From Mycobacterium colombiense (lineage in GTDB: Bacteria > Actinomycetota > Actinomycetes > Mycobacteriales > Mycobacteriaceae), in the NCBI RefSeq assembly GCF_003284935.1, contig NZ_QMEV01000006.1, forward strand, positions 62,001 through 126,000: a stretch of 64,000 nt of DNA, in the 5' to 3' direction. Both the position numbers and the translations under genes were made by a program. The notes beneath the pieces are model-generated. The model was given only the letters and a program-made list of their open reading frames with translations, made no database searches and was not told the origin of the DNA. Positions 39,628 through 50,161 of the stretch are shown here, one piece after another. Numbering within the stretch: position 1 is the stretch's first letter; each line of letters starts with the position of its first letter.

Positions 39628-40398
39628 ATGACCGCCTCTGCCGACTATCCGCAGGCCGCCGCCGCCCGCGGCAGGATCGAACCCGCCCCGCGGCGGGTCC
39701 GTGGCTACCTCGGCGACGCGCTCGTCTTCGACACCACCGCCGCCCGATACGTGTGGGAAGTCCCTTACTACCCGCAGTACTACATCCCGCTCGCCGACGT
39801 CCGCACCGAGTTCCTGCGCGACGAAAACCACGCCCAGAAGGTGCAATTCGGCCCGTCGCGGTTGTACTCGCTGGTGGGTGGCGGCCAGACGCACGAGTCC
39901 GCCGCGCGGGTGTTCGACGCCGACGGTGACAGCGCGGTGGCCGGCACCGTGCGCTTCGAATGGAATCCGTTGCGCTGGTTCGAAGAAGACGAGCCGATCT
40001 ACGGCCACCCGCGCAATCCGTACGCGCGCGTCGACGCCTTGCGCTCGCACCGGCACGTGCGGGTCGAACTCGACGGAATCACCTTGGCGGACACCGCTAT
40101 TCCCGTGCTGCTGTTCGAAACAGGTTTGCCGACAAGGTATTACATCGATCCGACCGATGTGTCCTTCGAGCACCTGGAAACCAGCGCGACGCAGACATTG
40201 TGTCCGTACAAGGGAGTAACGTCGGGCTATTGGTCGGTGCGGCTGGGCGACACCGTGCACGAGGACCTGGCGTGGACCTACCACTATCCGCTGCCGGCGG
40301 TGGGGCAGATCGCCGGTCTTATCGCGTTCTACAACGAAAAACTCGATATCGTCGTCGACGGAGTCCGATTGGCAAGGCCGCAGACGAAGTTCAGCTAG
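39628..40398 (+). CDS. DUF427-domain protein (Rv1056-like)
   Basis: 256 residues with two DUF427-type beta-barrel repeats. The first contains ALVFDTTAARYVWEVPYYPQYYIPLADV and the second GITLADTAIPVLLFETGLPTRYYIDPTDV, followed by TLCPYKGVTSGYWSVRLGDTVHEDLAWTYHYPLP, the family signature. The role is unknown. The length and position, just before the beta-propeller gene and fadD14, match Rv1056. It is the end of a tight cluster with the two preceding genes. Confidence 0.87.
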   Translation: MTASADYPQAAAARGRIEPAPRRVRGYLGDALVFDTTAARYVWEVPYYPQYYIPLADVRTEFLRDENHAQKVQFGPSRLYSLVGGGQTHESAARVFDADGDSAVAGTVRFEWNPLRWFEEDEPIYGHPRNPYARVDALRSHRHVRVELDGITLADTAIPVLLFETGLPTRYYIDPTDVSFEHLETSATQTLCPYKGVTSGYWSVRLGDTVHEDLAWTYHYPLPAVGQIAGLIAFYNEKLDIVVDGVRLARPQTKFS

Positions 40399-40789
40399 GT
40401 CTACCGCGAGTGTGATCTTTCCCTCGTCGCGGCCCCAAGCCTGAGAATTCCTTATATATGCCCAGATAGCGCGGTCACCTGGACTGTTAGCGGCGGGAGC
40501 GAAATCCGCCGGAAGCGGGTTTGTCTGACTTTCGCTACGGGTAAGCCACTGCGATACAGCGTGATTGGAAGTCTGAGCAGAACGTAAGTGCGCGCAGTGA
40601 CGTAGCTAACGCCGAGCCTCTCGAACTGCTTCGGTGCGATATGCGGCCAGTAGACTATCGAAAACCAGTCTCGTCAGTGCCTTTCGGTGCTGAGCGCCGG
40701 TGGATCCGATGGCCGGATCGTCGCGAACATCTCGGCGGCTTCGACACTCGACCACTAGAGCCGACAACCACAGCAAAGGCGGTATCAGC
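40399..40789 (+). promoter_or_regulatory. Upstream region of the beta-propeller gene
   Basis: 391 bp without a gene, including an A/T-rich island around 40449-40460 (CCTTATATATGCC). In M. tuberculosis the corresponding region upstream of Rv1057 carries binding sites for TrcR (AT-rich) and MprA and a SigE promoter. I cannot pick out the exact sites here. AAAGG lies 14 bases before the GTG at 40790. Confidence 0.35.
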
Positions 40790-41905
40790 GTGAACGATGT
40801 GAACGGCCCTACGGCCGCGCACGACGAACGAGACGGGCGAGCCTTCGAGCTGGACACCACCTCGGTGGTCCGCGTCCCACTGCACAACGGCCCGATCAGC
40901 GATCTCGACATCAGCCCCGACGGGCGCCGGCTGGTGGTCACGAACTACGGCCGCGACATGGTCTCGGTCATCGACGCCAAGACCTGCCGTGTCTCGAGCA
41001 CCGTCACCGGCCTGGCCGAGCCCTTCGCGGTCGCGATGAACAGCGCGGACGCCAACTATGCCTACGTCAGCACGGCGACCGCCGGCTACGACGCCATCGA
41101 AGTCATCGACGTCGTCACCAACTGGCGCATCGCCACCCACCGGCTCGCGCACAGCGTGAGCGGCCTCGCGGTGAGCCCGGACGGTCGCTACCTGTACGCC
41201 AGCAGAAACGCGGTGCGCGGTGCCGACGTGACGGTGCTGGACACCACCACCGGTGAGCTCGAGGTGATCGAGCTGGCGACCGAGACCGGCACCACCACCG
41301 AATGCGTGCGGGTCAGCGCCGACCGGCGCCGCTTGTACGTCGGCATGAACGGGCCGACCGGCGGGAGCCTCGCCATGATCGAGACCCGGACCCGCTCCGA
41401 CAACCGCCGGGTCGGCGGCCGGTCGCGGATCGTCGGCGTGATCGAGGTCGGCCTGCCCGTGCGCGACGTCGCGCTCAGCGACGACGGCGCCACGGCGTAC
41501 GTGGCGAGCTTCGATCCCGTGGCGGGCGCGGTGCTCGACGTGGTCGACACCCGGGCCACCACGATCGTCGCCACCCACAAGGTGCCCGAGATCACCGGCC
41601 CGCTCACGCGGATGACGCTGAGCCGCGACGGCGCGCGCGCCTACCTGGTGAGCGACGAACGCATCACGGTGCTGAGCATCCACCGGCAGGAGGTCGTCGG
41701 TGAGGTCAAGGTGTCCCACCACCCGTCCTGCGTGGTGGAAAGCCCCGACGGCGCCCATCTCTACGTCGCCGACTACTCCGGCGTGGTGACCGCGGCGCGC
41801 ATCGCCTCGCCCGCGCCGCGGCCGCTCACCGACGCGACCGATCGCGACTTGTCGATCGCCGGCTGGCTGCCCGAGCTGGCGGAGTGGGAGCCGGTCCTGG
41901 CCTAG
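40790..41905 (+). CDS. YncE-like beta-propeller protein (Rv1057-like)
   Basis: 371 residues arranged as about seven 40-residue beta-propeller blades. Blade repeats are visible as ISDLDISPDGRRLVVTNYG, VSGLAVSPDGRYLYASRNA, ECVRVSADRRRLYVGMNG, VRDVALSDDGATAYVASFD, LTRMTLSRDGARAYLVSDE and SCVVESPDGAHLYVADYSG. There is no signal peptide. In M. tuberculosis this gene (Rv1057) is repressed by TrcR and induced under envelope stress and in macrophages; trcRS lies about 10 kb upstream here. Biochemical function is unknown; the propeller suggests a binding scaffold. GTG start at 40790. Confidence 0.9.
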   Translation: MNDVNGPTAAHDERDGRAFELDTTSVVRVPLHNGPISDLDISPDGRRLVVTNYGRDMVSVIDAKTCRVSSTVTGLAEPFAVAMNSADANYAYVSTATAGYDAIEVIDVVTNWRIATHRLAHSVSGLAVSPDGRYLYASRNAVRGADVTVLDTTTGELEVIELATETGTTTECVRVSADRRRLYVGMNGPTGGSLAMIETRTRSDNRRVGGRSRIVGVIEVGLPVRDVALSDDGATAYVASFDPVAGAVLDVVDTRATTIVATHKVPEITGPLTRMTLSRDGARAYLVSDERITVLSIHRQEVVGEVKVSHHPSCVVESPDGAHLYVADYSGVVTAARIASPAPRPLTDATDRDLSIAGWLPELAEWEPVLA

Positions 41906-42063
41906 GGCCGGGTGGGGCCCAAAGCTGCCCCCGCCGAAGGGGATCCACCCATTCGATGACCAGTCCGGTCAGGCGCTGACACACTCTCGCCGAATTCGGG
42001 CTTAGGGTGGGAGGCGGCCGACGGCACAGGTGGTGCTGCGCCGAGAGTAAGGGCGGTGGATCA

Positions 42064-43692
<1,629 letters not shown>

Positions 43693-43760
43693 ACGCGGCG
43701 GGCCGAAAGACCTGTCCGCTCTGCTGACGGCCTGAGCCGCGACCGCTACCGTGGGAAGCC

Positions 43761-44651
43761 ATGTGCCGACTCTTTGGCCTGCATGCCGGGACCCACGCGT
43801 GCACCGCGACCTTCTGGCTGCTGGACGCCCCGGACAGCCTGGCCCAACAGAGCAGGAGAAATCCGGACGGCACCGGCCTGGGCGTCTTCGATGAACACGG
43901 CCGGCCGCACCTGTACAAGGAGCCGATAGCGGCCTGGCAGGACGCCGCATTCGCGACCGAGGCACACCGGATGACCGGCACGACCGTCATCGCCCACGTC
44001 CGCTACGCGACCACCGGCTCGCTCGACATCCACAACACCCACCCGTTCCTGCAGGACGGGCGGATCTTCGCGCACAATGGGGTCCTCGAGGGATTGGACA
44101 TCCTCGACGGGCGGTTGCGCGAGGTCGGCACCGACGACCTGGTGCTGGGCGACACCGACTCCGAGCGGGTGTTCGCGTTGATCACCGCCGCGATCCGGGC
44201 GCGCGACGGCGACATCACCGCCGGCCTCACCGACGCCATGCGCTGGCTCGCCGAGCACGTCCCGATCTACGCGGTCAACGTGCTGCTGAGCACGGCCACC
44301 GACATGTGGGCGCTGCGCTATCCGGAAACCCATCAGCTCTATATTTTGGATCGATCCGACGACGCGGCTTCGCGCGACCCCGAATTCGACTTGTGCACCA
44401 AGCGGATTCACGCCCGATCGGAGCATCTGTGTGAGCGGTCGTCGGTGGTGTTCGCCACCGAGGTGATGGACGACGAGCCGCGCTGGCGGCTGCTGCCGGC
44501 GGGTGAACTCTTCCATGTCGATGCCGGCCTGCAGGTCCACCGCAGCATGATCCTGCCGGATCCGCCCAGGCATCTGCTGCGTCGCGAGGACCTGAGCTCG
44601 CCGGTGGAGGAGTCGCAGCACGCGCTGCCGAACACCCGGCAGTTGGCCTGA
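43761..44651 (+). CDS. Class II glutamine amidotransferase domain protein (Rv1061-like)
   Basis: 296 residues. The catalytic Cys2 is exposed after Met removal (MCRLFGLHAG). NPDGTGLGVFDEHG, VIAHVRYATTGSLDIHNTHPF and RIFAHNGVLEG form the glutaminase pocket, and DTDSERVFALI is typical of the YafJ/EgtC branch. It has no synthase domain, so it acts on its own or with a partner, hydrolysing gamma-glutamyl bonds; EgtC-like chemistry is possible but egt genes are not adjacent. Precedes the patatin gene by 23 bp. Confidence 0.88.
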   Translation: MCRLFGLHAGTHACTATFWLLDAPDSLAQQSRRNPDGTGLGVFDEHGRPHLYKEPIAAWQDAAFATEAHRMTGTTVIAHVRYATTGSLDIHNTHPFLQDGRIFAHNGVLEGLDILDGRLREVGTDDLVLGDTDSERVFALITAAIRARDGDITAGLTDAMRWLAEHVPIYAVNVLLSTATDMWALRYPETHQLYILDRSDDAASRDPEFDLCTKRIHARSEHLCERSSVVFATEVMDDEPRWRLLPAGELFHVDAGLQVHRSMILPDPPRHLLRREDLSSPVEESQHALPNTRQLA

Positions 44652-44674
44652 TCCGTGCTGGCAAGCTGAACACC

Positions 44675-45544
44675 GTGACAACTAAACGCGCCCTGGTGCT
44701 GGCCGGTGGGGGGATAGCGGGAATCGCTTGGGAGACAGGGGTTCTGCGGGGCATCGCCGACGAGTCGCCGGCGGTGGCCCGGCTGTTGATCGAGTCGGAC
44801 GTGCTGGTGGGCACCTCGGCGGGCTCCGCGGTGGCCGCGCAGCTCGGCAGCGGCCACACCCTGGGCGAGCTGTTCGACCGGCAGGTCGCCGAATCGTCGG
44901 CCGAGATCGATTCCGGGGTCGACGTCGAGGCCATCACCGAACTGTTCCTGACGGTCCTGGGCGAGCCGTATGAGGAGTCGCTGGACAAGACGCGCCAGCA
45001 GATGCAGCGCATCGGGGCCGTCGCGCTGGCGACGAAAACCGTTCCCGCGCCGGTACGCCGGGACGTGATCGCACACCGCCTGCCGTCGCACGACTGGCCG
45101 GACCGCGACGTGCGGCTCACCGCGATCGACGTGGCCACCGGAGAGTTGACCGTGTTCGACCGCGCCTCCGGTGTCGATCTGGTCGATGCGGTGGCGGCCA
45201 GCTGCGCGGTGCCCGGGGCGTGGCCGCCGGTGACGATCGGCGACCGCCGCTTCATGGACGGCGGCGTCGCCAGCTCGGTCAACCTGGTGGTCGCCGCCGA
45301 CTGCGACACGGCGGTGGTGTTGGTGCCCTCCGGCGTCGACGCGCCGGCGCCGTTCGGCGCGGGGCCGGCCGCCGAAATCTCGGCGTTCCCCGGCGCGGCC
45401 TTCGCCGTGTTCGCCGACGCCCCGTCGCTGGCCGCCTTCGGCCCCAACGCCTTGGACCCGGACTGCCGCATCCCGTCGGCGGTGGCCGGCCGCGAGCAGG
45501 GCCGCCGCGAAGCCGCGGCCCTCGCCCGCTTCCTGAACGTGTGA
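44675..45544 (+). CDS. Patatin-like phospholipase (Rv1062-like)
   Basis: 289 residues, GTG start at 44675. The oxyanion Gly-rich motif is VLAGGGIAGIAWETG; the nucleophile Ser48 is in VGTSAGS, and the catalytic Asp195 is in MDGGVAS, the Ser-Asp dyad of patatins. Likely a lipid acyl hydrolase of the inner leaflet or cytosol. It converges with a second patatin gene on the other strand (34 bp between stops), so two paralogous lipases stand tail to tail. Confidence 0.88.
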   Translation: MTTKRALVLAGGGIAGIAWETGVLRGIADESPAVARLLIESDVLVGTSAGSAVAAQLGSGHTLGELFDRQVAESSAEIDSGVDVEAITELFLTVLGEPYEESLDKTRQQMQRIGAVALATKTVPAPVRRDVIAHRLPSHDWPDRDVRLTAIDVATGELTVFDRASGVDLVDAVAASCAVPGAWPPVTIGDRRFMDGGVASSVNLVVAADCDTAVVLVPSGVDAPAPFGAGPAAEISAFPGAAFAVFADAPSLAAFGPNALDPDCRIPSAVAGREQGRREAAALARFLNV

Positions 45545-45577
45545 GCGGGCCTGGCGCACAAGGGAATTCAGATCCGC

Positions 45578-46648
45578 TCAGCGCTCGATCGCGGGTGGGA
45601 CGTCCCGGTCGTCGTCGACGTCCAGCGCGTCGAGCGCCTCGTTCGCCAGCGCCCGCCCGGTGGCGATCACCTCCACGGCGCGGTGAAATTCCAGGGCCCG
45701 GCAGGTCGAGCGCGGAACCTCGATGAGCAGGTCGGGCGGGTAGACCGCCAGGGTGTGACGCGCCAGCGCGGCCTGGGCGATGTCGATGGTGCGGTTCATC
45801 ACCTCGAAGCTGCCCAGCTTCGGCACGTCGAATCCCCCGCCGGATAGTTCCTCCGCGTCGTCGTCGGTGGCGGGCCGCTCGTCGTCGGGGGTGTCCGACC
45901 AGCCGTCGGGCTCGCCGCTCGGCCCGTCGAGTCGGCTCAGCACCGCCCGCGCCGTCGGCCGATCGAGCAGCGAACGCGCGGCGGCCGTGTCCAGCAGTGC
46001 GGAGGTGCTGCGCACCATGCGGGTCAACCACTCGACGGTGGCGCCCGGCTCGGGCTCGCGGTTGCCGATCGTCTCGCTGCCGGACAGGCTCACCGCGATG
46101 GTCAGATCGGCGTTCACCGCGGCGAGCGGCGCCATCGGCAGCGGATCCAGGATGCCGCCGTCGGCGAGCAGCCGCCCGTCGACCGCGTGGGGGGCGATCA
46201 CGCCGGGGATGGCGATGGACGCGCGGATCGCCTCGTCGAGGGGGCCGCGCTGAAACCACACGGTCTTGCCCGCCAAGAGGTCCGTCGCCACCGCGGTGTA
46301 CGGGATGGCCAGGTCCTCGATGGCGACCGGGCCCAGGATGTCGCGCACCGCGTCCAAGATCTTGCCGGCCCGCATCACGCCGGCCGCGCTGATCGACGGG
46401 TCCAGCAGCCGCAGGATGGTGCGCTGGGTCAGCGACTTCGCCCAGTCGGCGAACTCGTCGAGCCGCCCGGCCGCCTGCAGGCCGCCGACCAGCGCACCCA
46501 TCGACGAGCCGGACACGCCGACCACCTCGTAGCCGCGCGCCGCCAGGGCCTCGATCACGCCGATGTGGGCGTAGCCGCGGGCGCCACCGCTGCCCAGGGC
46601 GAGTGCCACCCGGGTCGGCTCTGGGCGACGCGAGACTTCGTCAGGCAC
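45578..46648 (-). CDS. Patatin-like phospholipase, RssA type (Rv1063c-like)
   Basis: 356 residues. GSGGARGYAHIGVIEAL is the oxyanion loop, GSSMG holds the nucleophile Ser49, and LLADGGILDPLP the catalytic Asp. A long acidic, Asp/Glu-rich linker (DTPDDERPATDDDAEELSGG, near residues 255-275) precedes the C-terminal part that reads IDIAQAALARHTLAVYPPDLLIEVP. Role: hydrolysis of membrane or storage lipids, substrate not known. Head region faces lpqV across a 112-bp gap. Confidence 0.9.
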   Translation of the reverse strand: MPDEVSRRPEPTRVALALGSGGARGYAHIGVIEALAARGYEVVGVSGSSMGALVGGLQAAGRLDEFADWAKSLTQRTILRLLDPSISAAGVMRAGKILDAVRDILGPVAIEDLAIPYTAVATDLLAGKTVWFQRGPLDEAIRASIAIPGVIAPHAVDGRLLADGGILDPLPMAPLAAVNADLTIAVSLSGSETIGNREPEPGATVEWLTRMVRSTSALLDTAAARSLLDRPTARAVLSRLDGPSGEPDGWSDTPDDERPATDDDAEELSGGGFDVPKLGSFEVMNRTIDIAQAALARHTLAVYPPDLLIEVPRSTCRALEFHRAVEVIATGRALANEALDALDVDDDRDVPPAIER

Positions 46649-46760
46649 CCCTACATTTTGCGCGGCGGCGGGCGGTCGGGGGTCGTCCAGGGGGGCGCGG
46701 GCACTTTTTTCACCCGTGATCCCAATTACGCGCCGGGGTGAAAATCCCCGTGGGGCGGAG

Positions 46761-47204
46761 CTACCCGCATTCGTCGTTGGCGGCCGCCCGCGCGGCCACG
46801 ATCACGGCGGCCTGGCGGGCCGGGGTCAACTTCGACCACGGGGCGTTCCAGCTGCCCGCGGTGCCCGCGGGGGACGCCTGAACCATCGACAAATAGGGCT
46901 CGAACAGCGACGCGCCCGTCTTGGGCTGGGCGTCCATCCACTCTTTCGCGGCGTGACAGGCCTGGTAGTACTGCTCTTCGGTCGAGTCCGCGGGTACGTC
47001 GACCCTGGTCGTCACGCCGGCGGGGGACAGGCCGACGGAGCCCGGCGGCGGCGACCCGGGGCCGTTGGGGATGCCGGATTGCCGCGCCGACGAGGATCCG
47101 GGGGCCCCGGTGTGGGCGCCGTGCGAGCACGCCGTCACCGCCAGCGCGGCGGCCGCGGCAACAACCGCGCGCCGCCGCCGGGACCGATCACCGCACGAGC
47201 GCAC
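46761..47204 (-). CDS. lpqV: Lipoprotein LpqV
   Basis: 147-residue exported lipoprotein. A basic n-region (RSCGDRSRRRR), an Ala-rich core and a lipobox ending VTAC with Cys26 are seen. A Gly/Pro/Ser linker follows, then a domain with YYQACHAAKEWMDAQP and a C-terminal ANDECG; the two mature-part cysteines may form a disulfide. GTG start. Function unknown; position between the patatin and the cupin gene matches Rv1064c. Confidence 0.87.
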   Translation of the reverse strand: MRSCGDRSRRRRAVVAAAAALAVTACSHGAHTGAPGSSSARQSGIPNGPGSPPPGSVGLSPAGVTTRVDVPADSTEEQYYQACHAAKEWMDAQPKTGASLFEPYLSMVQASPAGTAGSWNAPWSKLTPARQAAVIVAARAAANDECG

Positions 47205-47319
47205 GGTCTCAATCTATGCAACACTTGCTGCCGTGATGGAGCGCTTCGGATTTTGCGAGTGTTGTCGGCCGTAACACGCCGCCGCTTGTCCTTTTCCGTT
47301 TTCGCCCTGGAGTCCCCTG

Positions 47320-47931
47320 ATGTCTGTGCCCGTAGCCACCGAGGCTGCCCTGCGCCCGCGAACCCTGTCCGCCCCGTCCGCCGGCCCGACCCGGCTGCGC
47401 GTGCCCGATCTGCTCTACGCCACCGACCGGGCCGCCGATGACGTGCTCAGCGGGCGCTGCGACCACCTGCTACCCGAGGGGGGCATCCCCCAGTCGAGGC
47501 GCTGGTTCACCCGCGTCCACGGCGACGAGGAACTCGACGTCTGGCTGATCAGCTGGGTGCCCGGGGAGCCGACCGAACTGCACGACCACGGCGGGTCGCT
47601 GGGGGCCCTGACGGTGCTTTCCGGATCGTTGAACGAATACCGTTGGGACGGAAGGGCTTTGCGGCGTCGTCGGCTCGACGCAGGCGATCAGGCCGGATTC
47701 CCGTTGGGCTGGGTGCACGACGTGGTCTGGGCGCCCCGGCCCGTGCCGGCGCCCATCACGCTGCCGGGCGCGGGGGTGCCGGGCGGTGGTGCCGCGACGG
47801 TGCAGCCGACGTTGAGCGTGCACGCCTACTCGCCGCCCCTGACCGCGATGTCGTACTACGAGATCACCGACCGCAAGACGTTGCGCCGCGACCGTACCGA
47901 ACTGACCGACCAGCCGGAAGGCACGCCATGA
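47320..47931 (+). CDS. Cupin protein, cysteine dioxygenase type I-like (Rv1065-like)
   Basis: 203 residues. The metal triad His88-x-His90 (in ELHDHGGSLG) and His133 (in GWVHDVVW) matches Fe(II) cysteine dioxygenases and 3-mercaptopropionate dioxygenases. The Cys-Tyr crosslink partner of mammalian enzymes is not clear. It likely oxidises a small thiol. The stop overlaps the rhodanese ATG (ATGA), so thiol oxidation and sulfur transfer appear to be coupled. Confidence 0.82.
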   Translation: MSVPVATEAALRPRTLSAPSAGPTRLRVPDLLYATDRAADDVLSGRCDHLLPEGGIPQSRRWFTRVHGDEELDVWLISWVPGEPTELHDHGGSLGALTVLSGSLNEYRWDGRALRRRRLDAGDQAGFPLGWVHDVVWAPRPVPAPITLPGAGVPGGGAATVQPTLSVHAYSPPLTAMSYYEITDRKTLRRDRTELTDQPEGTP

Positions 47932-48365
47932 GCCGCATCGACGTCGTCCTCAGATCCGCCCGGCGCCGGTTTCGGCGGCTGCCCGCCACCGAAGTGCCCG
48001 ACGCGGTGCGCCGCGGCGCGGTGCTGGTCGACATCCGGCCGCAGGCCCAGCGCTTCCGCGAGGGCGAGGTGCCGGGGGCGCTGGTGATCGAACGCAACGT
48101 GCTGGAGTGGCGCTGCGATCCCACCAGCGAGGCCAGGCTGCCCGAGGCCGTCGGCGACGACGTCGAATGGGTGATCCTGTGTTCGGAGGGCTACACGTCG
48201 AGCCTGGCGGCGGCCGCGCTGCTGGACATCGGCCTGCACCGGGCCACCGACGTCATCGGCGGCTACCACGCGCTGGCCGGCGCCGGCGTGCTGAGCGAAC
48301 TGGCGGGGGGCCGGGTCGATCCGGTGTTCGCGGACACCGGGTCGGCCGCCCGCCGCTGGATCTAG
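47928..48365 (+). CDS. Rhodanese-domain sulfurtransferase (Rv1066-like)
   Basis: 145-residue single rhodanese domain. The active-site loop CSEGYTSS starts with Cys85, which would carry the persulfide; VLVDIRPQAQRFREGEVPGALVIERN is the CH2A-type entry, and the loop is followed by LAAAALLDIGLHRATDVIGGYHAL. Partner of the cupin thiol dioxygenase, to which it is translationally coupled. Its TAG overlaps the TAG of the convergent membrane-hydrolase gene through a shared CTAG. Confidence 0.9.
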   Translation: MSRIDVVLRSARRRFRRLPATEVPDAVRRGAVLVDIRPQAQRFREGEVPGALVIERNVLEWRCDPTSEARLPEAVGDDVEWVILCSEGYTSSLAAAALLDIGLHRATDVIGGYHALAGAGVLSELAGGRVDPVFADTGSAARRWI

Positions 48366-50152
48366 GTCGTCTCGTCGGAGTGCAGCAGCGGGCGCAGTTT
48401 GGCGGTCTTGTCGGGGGTCCAGCCGGGCGGTGACAGCACGGCGGCCCAGCCGTCGGCGACGTCGGCGACGTAGCGGTGGCCGTGGCCGTCGGGGACGTCC
48501 ACCGCCACGGCCATGTCGGCCGACACCTGCAGGAAGGTGACGACCGGAATCCAGCGCGTCTGCGGCAGCACGTCATAGCCGCGCGGTTCGCGCAGCCAGT
48601 CGGGCTTGCTGAACAACAGGTCGGGCGTCCACCACGCGATGGGATCCGAGGCGTGCTGCAAGTACACCACCCGCGGGTGATCCCACGGCGCGTTCGGACG
48701 CGTCAAATCCTTTGCGCGAGCGGCGAATCGGACGTACCTGCCGTCCTGGTAGATCGGCAACCACTCCGGCGACCCGCCATCGCGCGTCGACGTCAGATCG
48801 GTCCAGATGGTGTTCTTGAACGTCGGCCCGCTGAACAGCGCGCCGTCGGTGCGCGCCAGCACATTGTTCAGGCTCAGGAACGGCGCCTCGCCGCCGAACG
48901 ATCCCAGGCTCTCGCCGAACACCACCAGCTTGGGCCGCTGGCCCTCGGGCAGTTGGCGGATCAGCTTGTCGATGGCCTCGAAGAGCGCCTGTCCGGCGTG
49001 CCGGGCGTTCTCCTTGTCCACCAGGAACGACAGCCAGCTCGGCAGGAACGAATACTGCATGCTCACGATCGCCGTGTTGCCGTTGTACATGTATTCCAGC
49101 GCCGAGGCCTCCGCCTCGTTGATCCAGCCGGTGCCGGTGGTGGTGCCCACCGCGACGACCGCGCGCCGCAATCCGCCGGTGCGCTGCAGCTCCCGTGCCG
49201 CGAGCTCGGCGGCCGCCGTGATGCCCTTCGATGAGTCCAAACCGGCGTAGGCGCGGATGGGCTCGGTCGCCGGGGCTCCGTTGAAGGAGGCGAGCTGCTC
49301 GACGGACGGGCCGCCCTCGACGAAGATGCGGCCCTCACGGCCCAGCGACTCCCACGACACCAGGGACTGCGGGCCACCGGATCGCAGCGGGGTTTTCGGG
49401 GGAGCGGTGTCGGGATTGAGCTCCTCGTTGGCCGAGGCGAAGGTGTGGTTCATGGTGCGCATGGCGAACTTGAGCACCACGCCGTTGAGCAGCGTGATGG
49501 TCAGGACCACCAGGGTGACGACCACGATGGTCGCCGACAGCCGAAACGGCGCGAACCGGTCCACCTGGCCCACCAGGACTCTGACCAGCCAACGGGTGAA
49601 TTGACCCAGCTCGACCACCGCGAACAACACCACCAGCGAAAGCACCCCGGCCAGCGGGTAGTCGTACCACTGCAAGTGCGTCACGCCCATCAGGTCGCGC
49701 ACGTCGTCCTGCCAGACGTGGAACCAGATCGCCATGAGGACCTGACCGACCACGCCGATCGGGATCAGCACCTTCCACGCCCAGCGCGGCGGCGGCGGGC
49801 TGTGGTCCTTCTCGCGCATGAACCGCACCAGCCAGACCGAGAAGACGCCCAGGCCATAGCCGATGGCGCCGGAGAGCCCGCTGACCAGCCCCTGGAACAG
49901 GGGGCCGCGCGGCAGCAGCGACGGCGTGAGCGAAAGCCAGATGAAGAGCAGGCCCACGGTGGTGCCGGTGAACGTGTAATGCCGTACCCACCAAGGCTTT
50001 TCCGTCCACGGCAGGGTGGGCGTGGCGCGGCCGGGTCGCGGTGCGGGTACCGGTGCCGGTGCGGCGACCGGCTCGGCTCCCGCGGACTCCTCGACGTCGC
50101 CGGCCGGGAGGCGACCTGCCTCGGTGTTGGTCGCGGAAACCCGTTCGCTCAT
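48362..50152 (-). CDS. Membrane alpha/beta-hydrolase family protein (Rv1069c-like)
   Basis: 596 residues. After a disordered Pro/Ala N-terminus (1-50) come about five transmembrane helices (about 63-85, 90-110, 128-150, 165-190, 205-230), then a large soluble C-terminal domain with an alpha/beta-hydrolase nucleophile elbow VVFGESLGSFGGEA and a likely acid/His pair in the DPIAWW and GHGHRY regions. It belongs to the actinobacterial membrane-hydrolase family represented by Rv1069c; substrate unknown. It follows echA8 by 9 bp, so it may be the tail of the echA9-echA8 operon. Confidence 0.85.
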   Translation of the reverse strand: MSERVSATNTEAGRLPAGDVEESAGAEPVAAPAPVPAPRPGRATPTLPWTEKPWWVRHYTFTGTTVGLLFIWLSLTPSLLPRGPLFQGLVSGLSGAIGYGLGVFSVWLVRFMREKDHSPPPPRWAWKVLIPIGVVGQVLMAIWFHVWQDDVRDLMGVTHLQWYDYPLAGVLSLVVLFAVVELGQFTRWLVRVLVGQVDRFAPFRLSATIVVVTLVVLTITLLNGVVLKFAMRTMNHTFASANEELNPDTAPPKTPLRSGGPQSLVSWESLGREGRIFVEGGPSVEQLASFNGAPATEPIRAYAGLDSSKGITAAAELAARELQRTGGLRRAVVAVGTTTGTGWINEAEASALEYMYNGNTAIVSMQYSFLPSWLSFLVDKENARHAGQALFEAIDKLIRQLPEGQRPKLVVFGESLGSFGGEAPFLSLNNVLARTDGALFSGPTFKNTIWTDLTSTRDGGSPEWLPIYQDGRYVRFAARAKDLTRPNAPWDHPRVVYLQHASDPIAWWTPDLLFSKPDWLREPRGYDVLPQTRWIPVVTFLQVSADMAVAVDVPDGHGHRYVADVADGWAAVLSPPGWTPDKTAKLRPLLHSDETT

Positions 50153-50161
50153 GTAAGCGTC

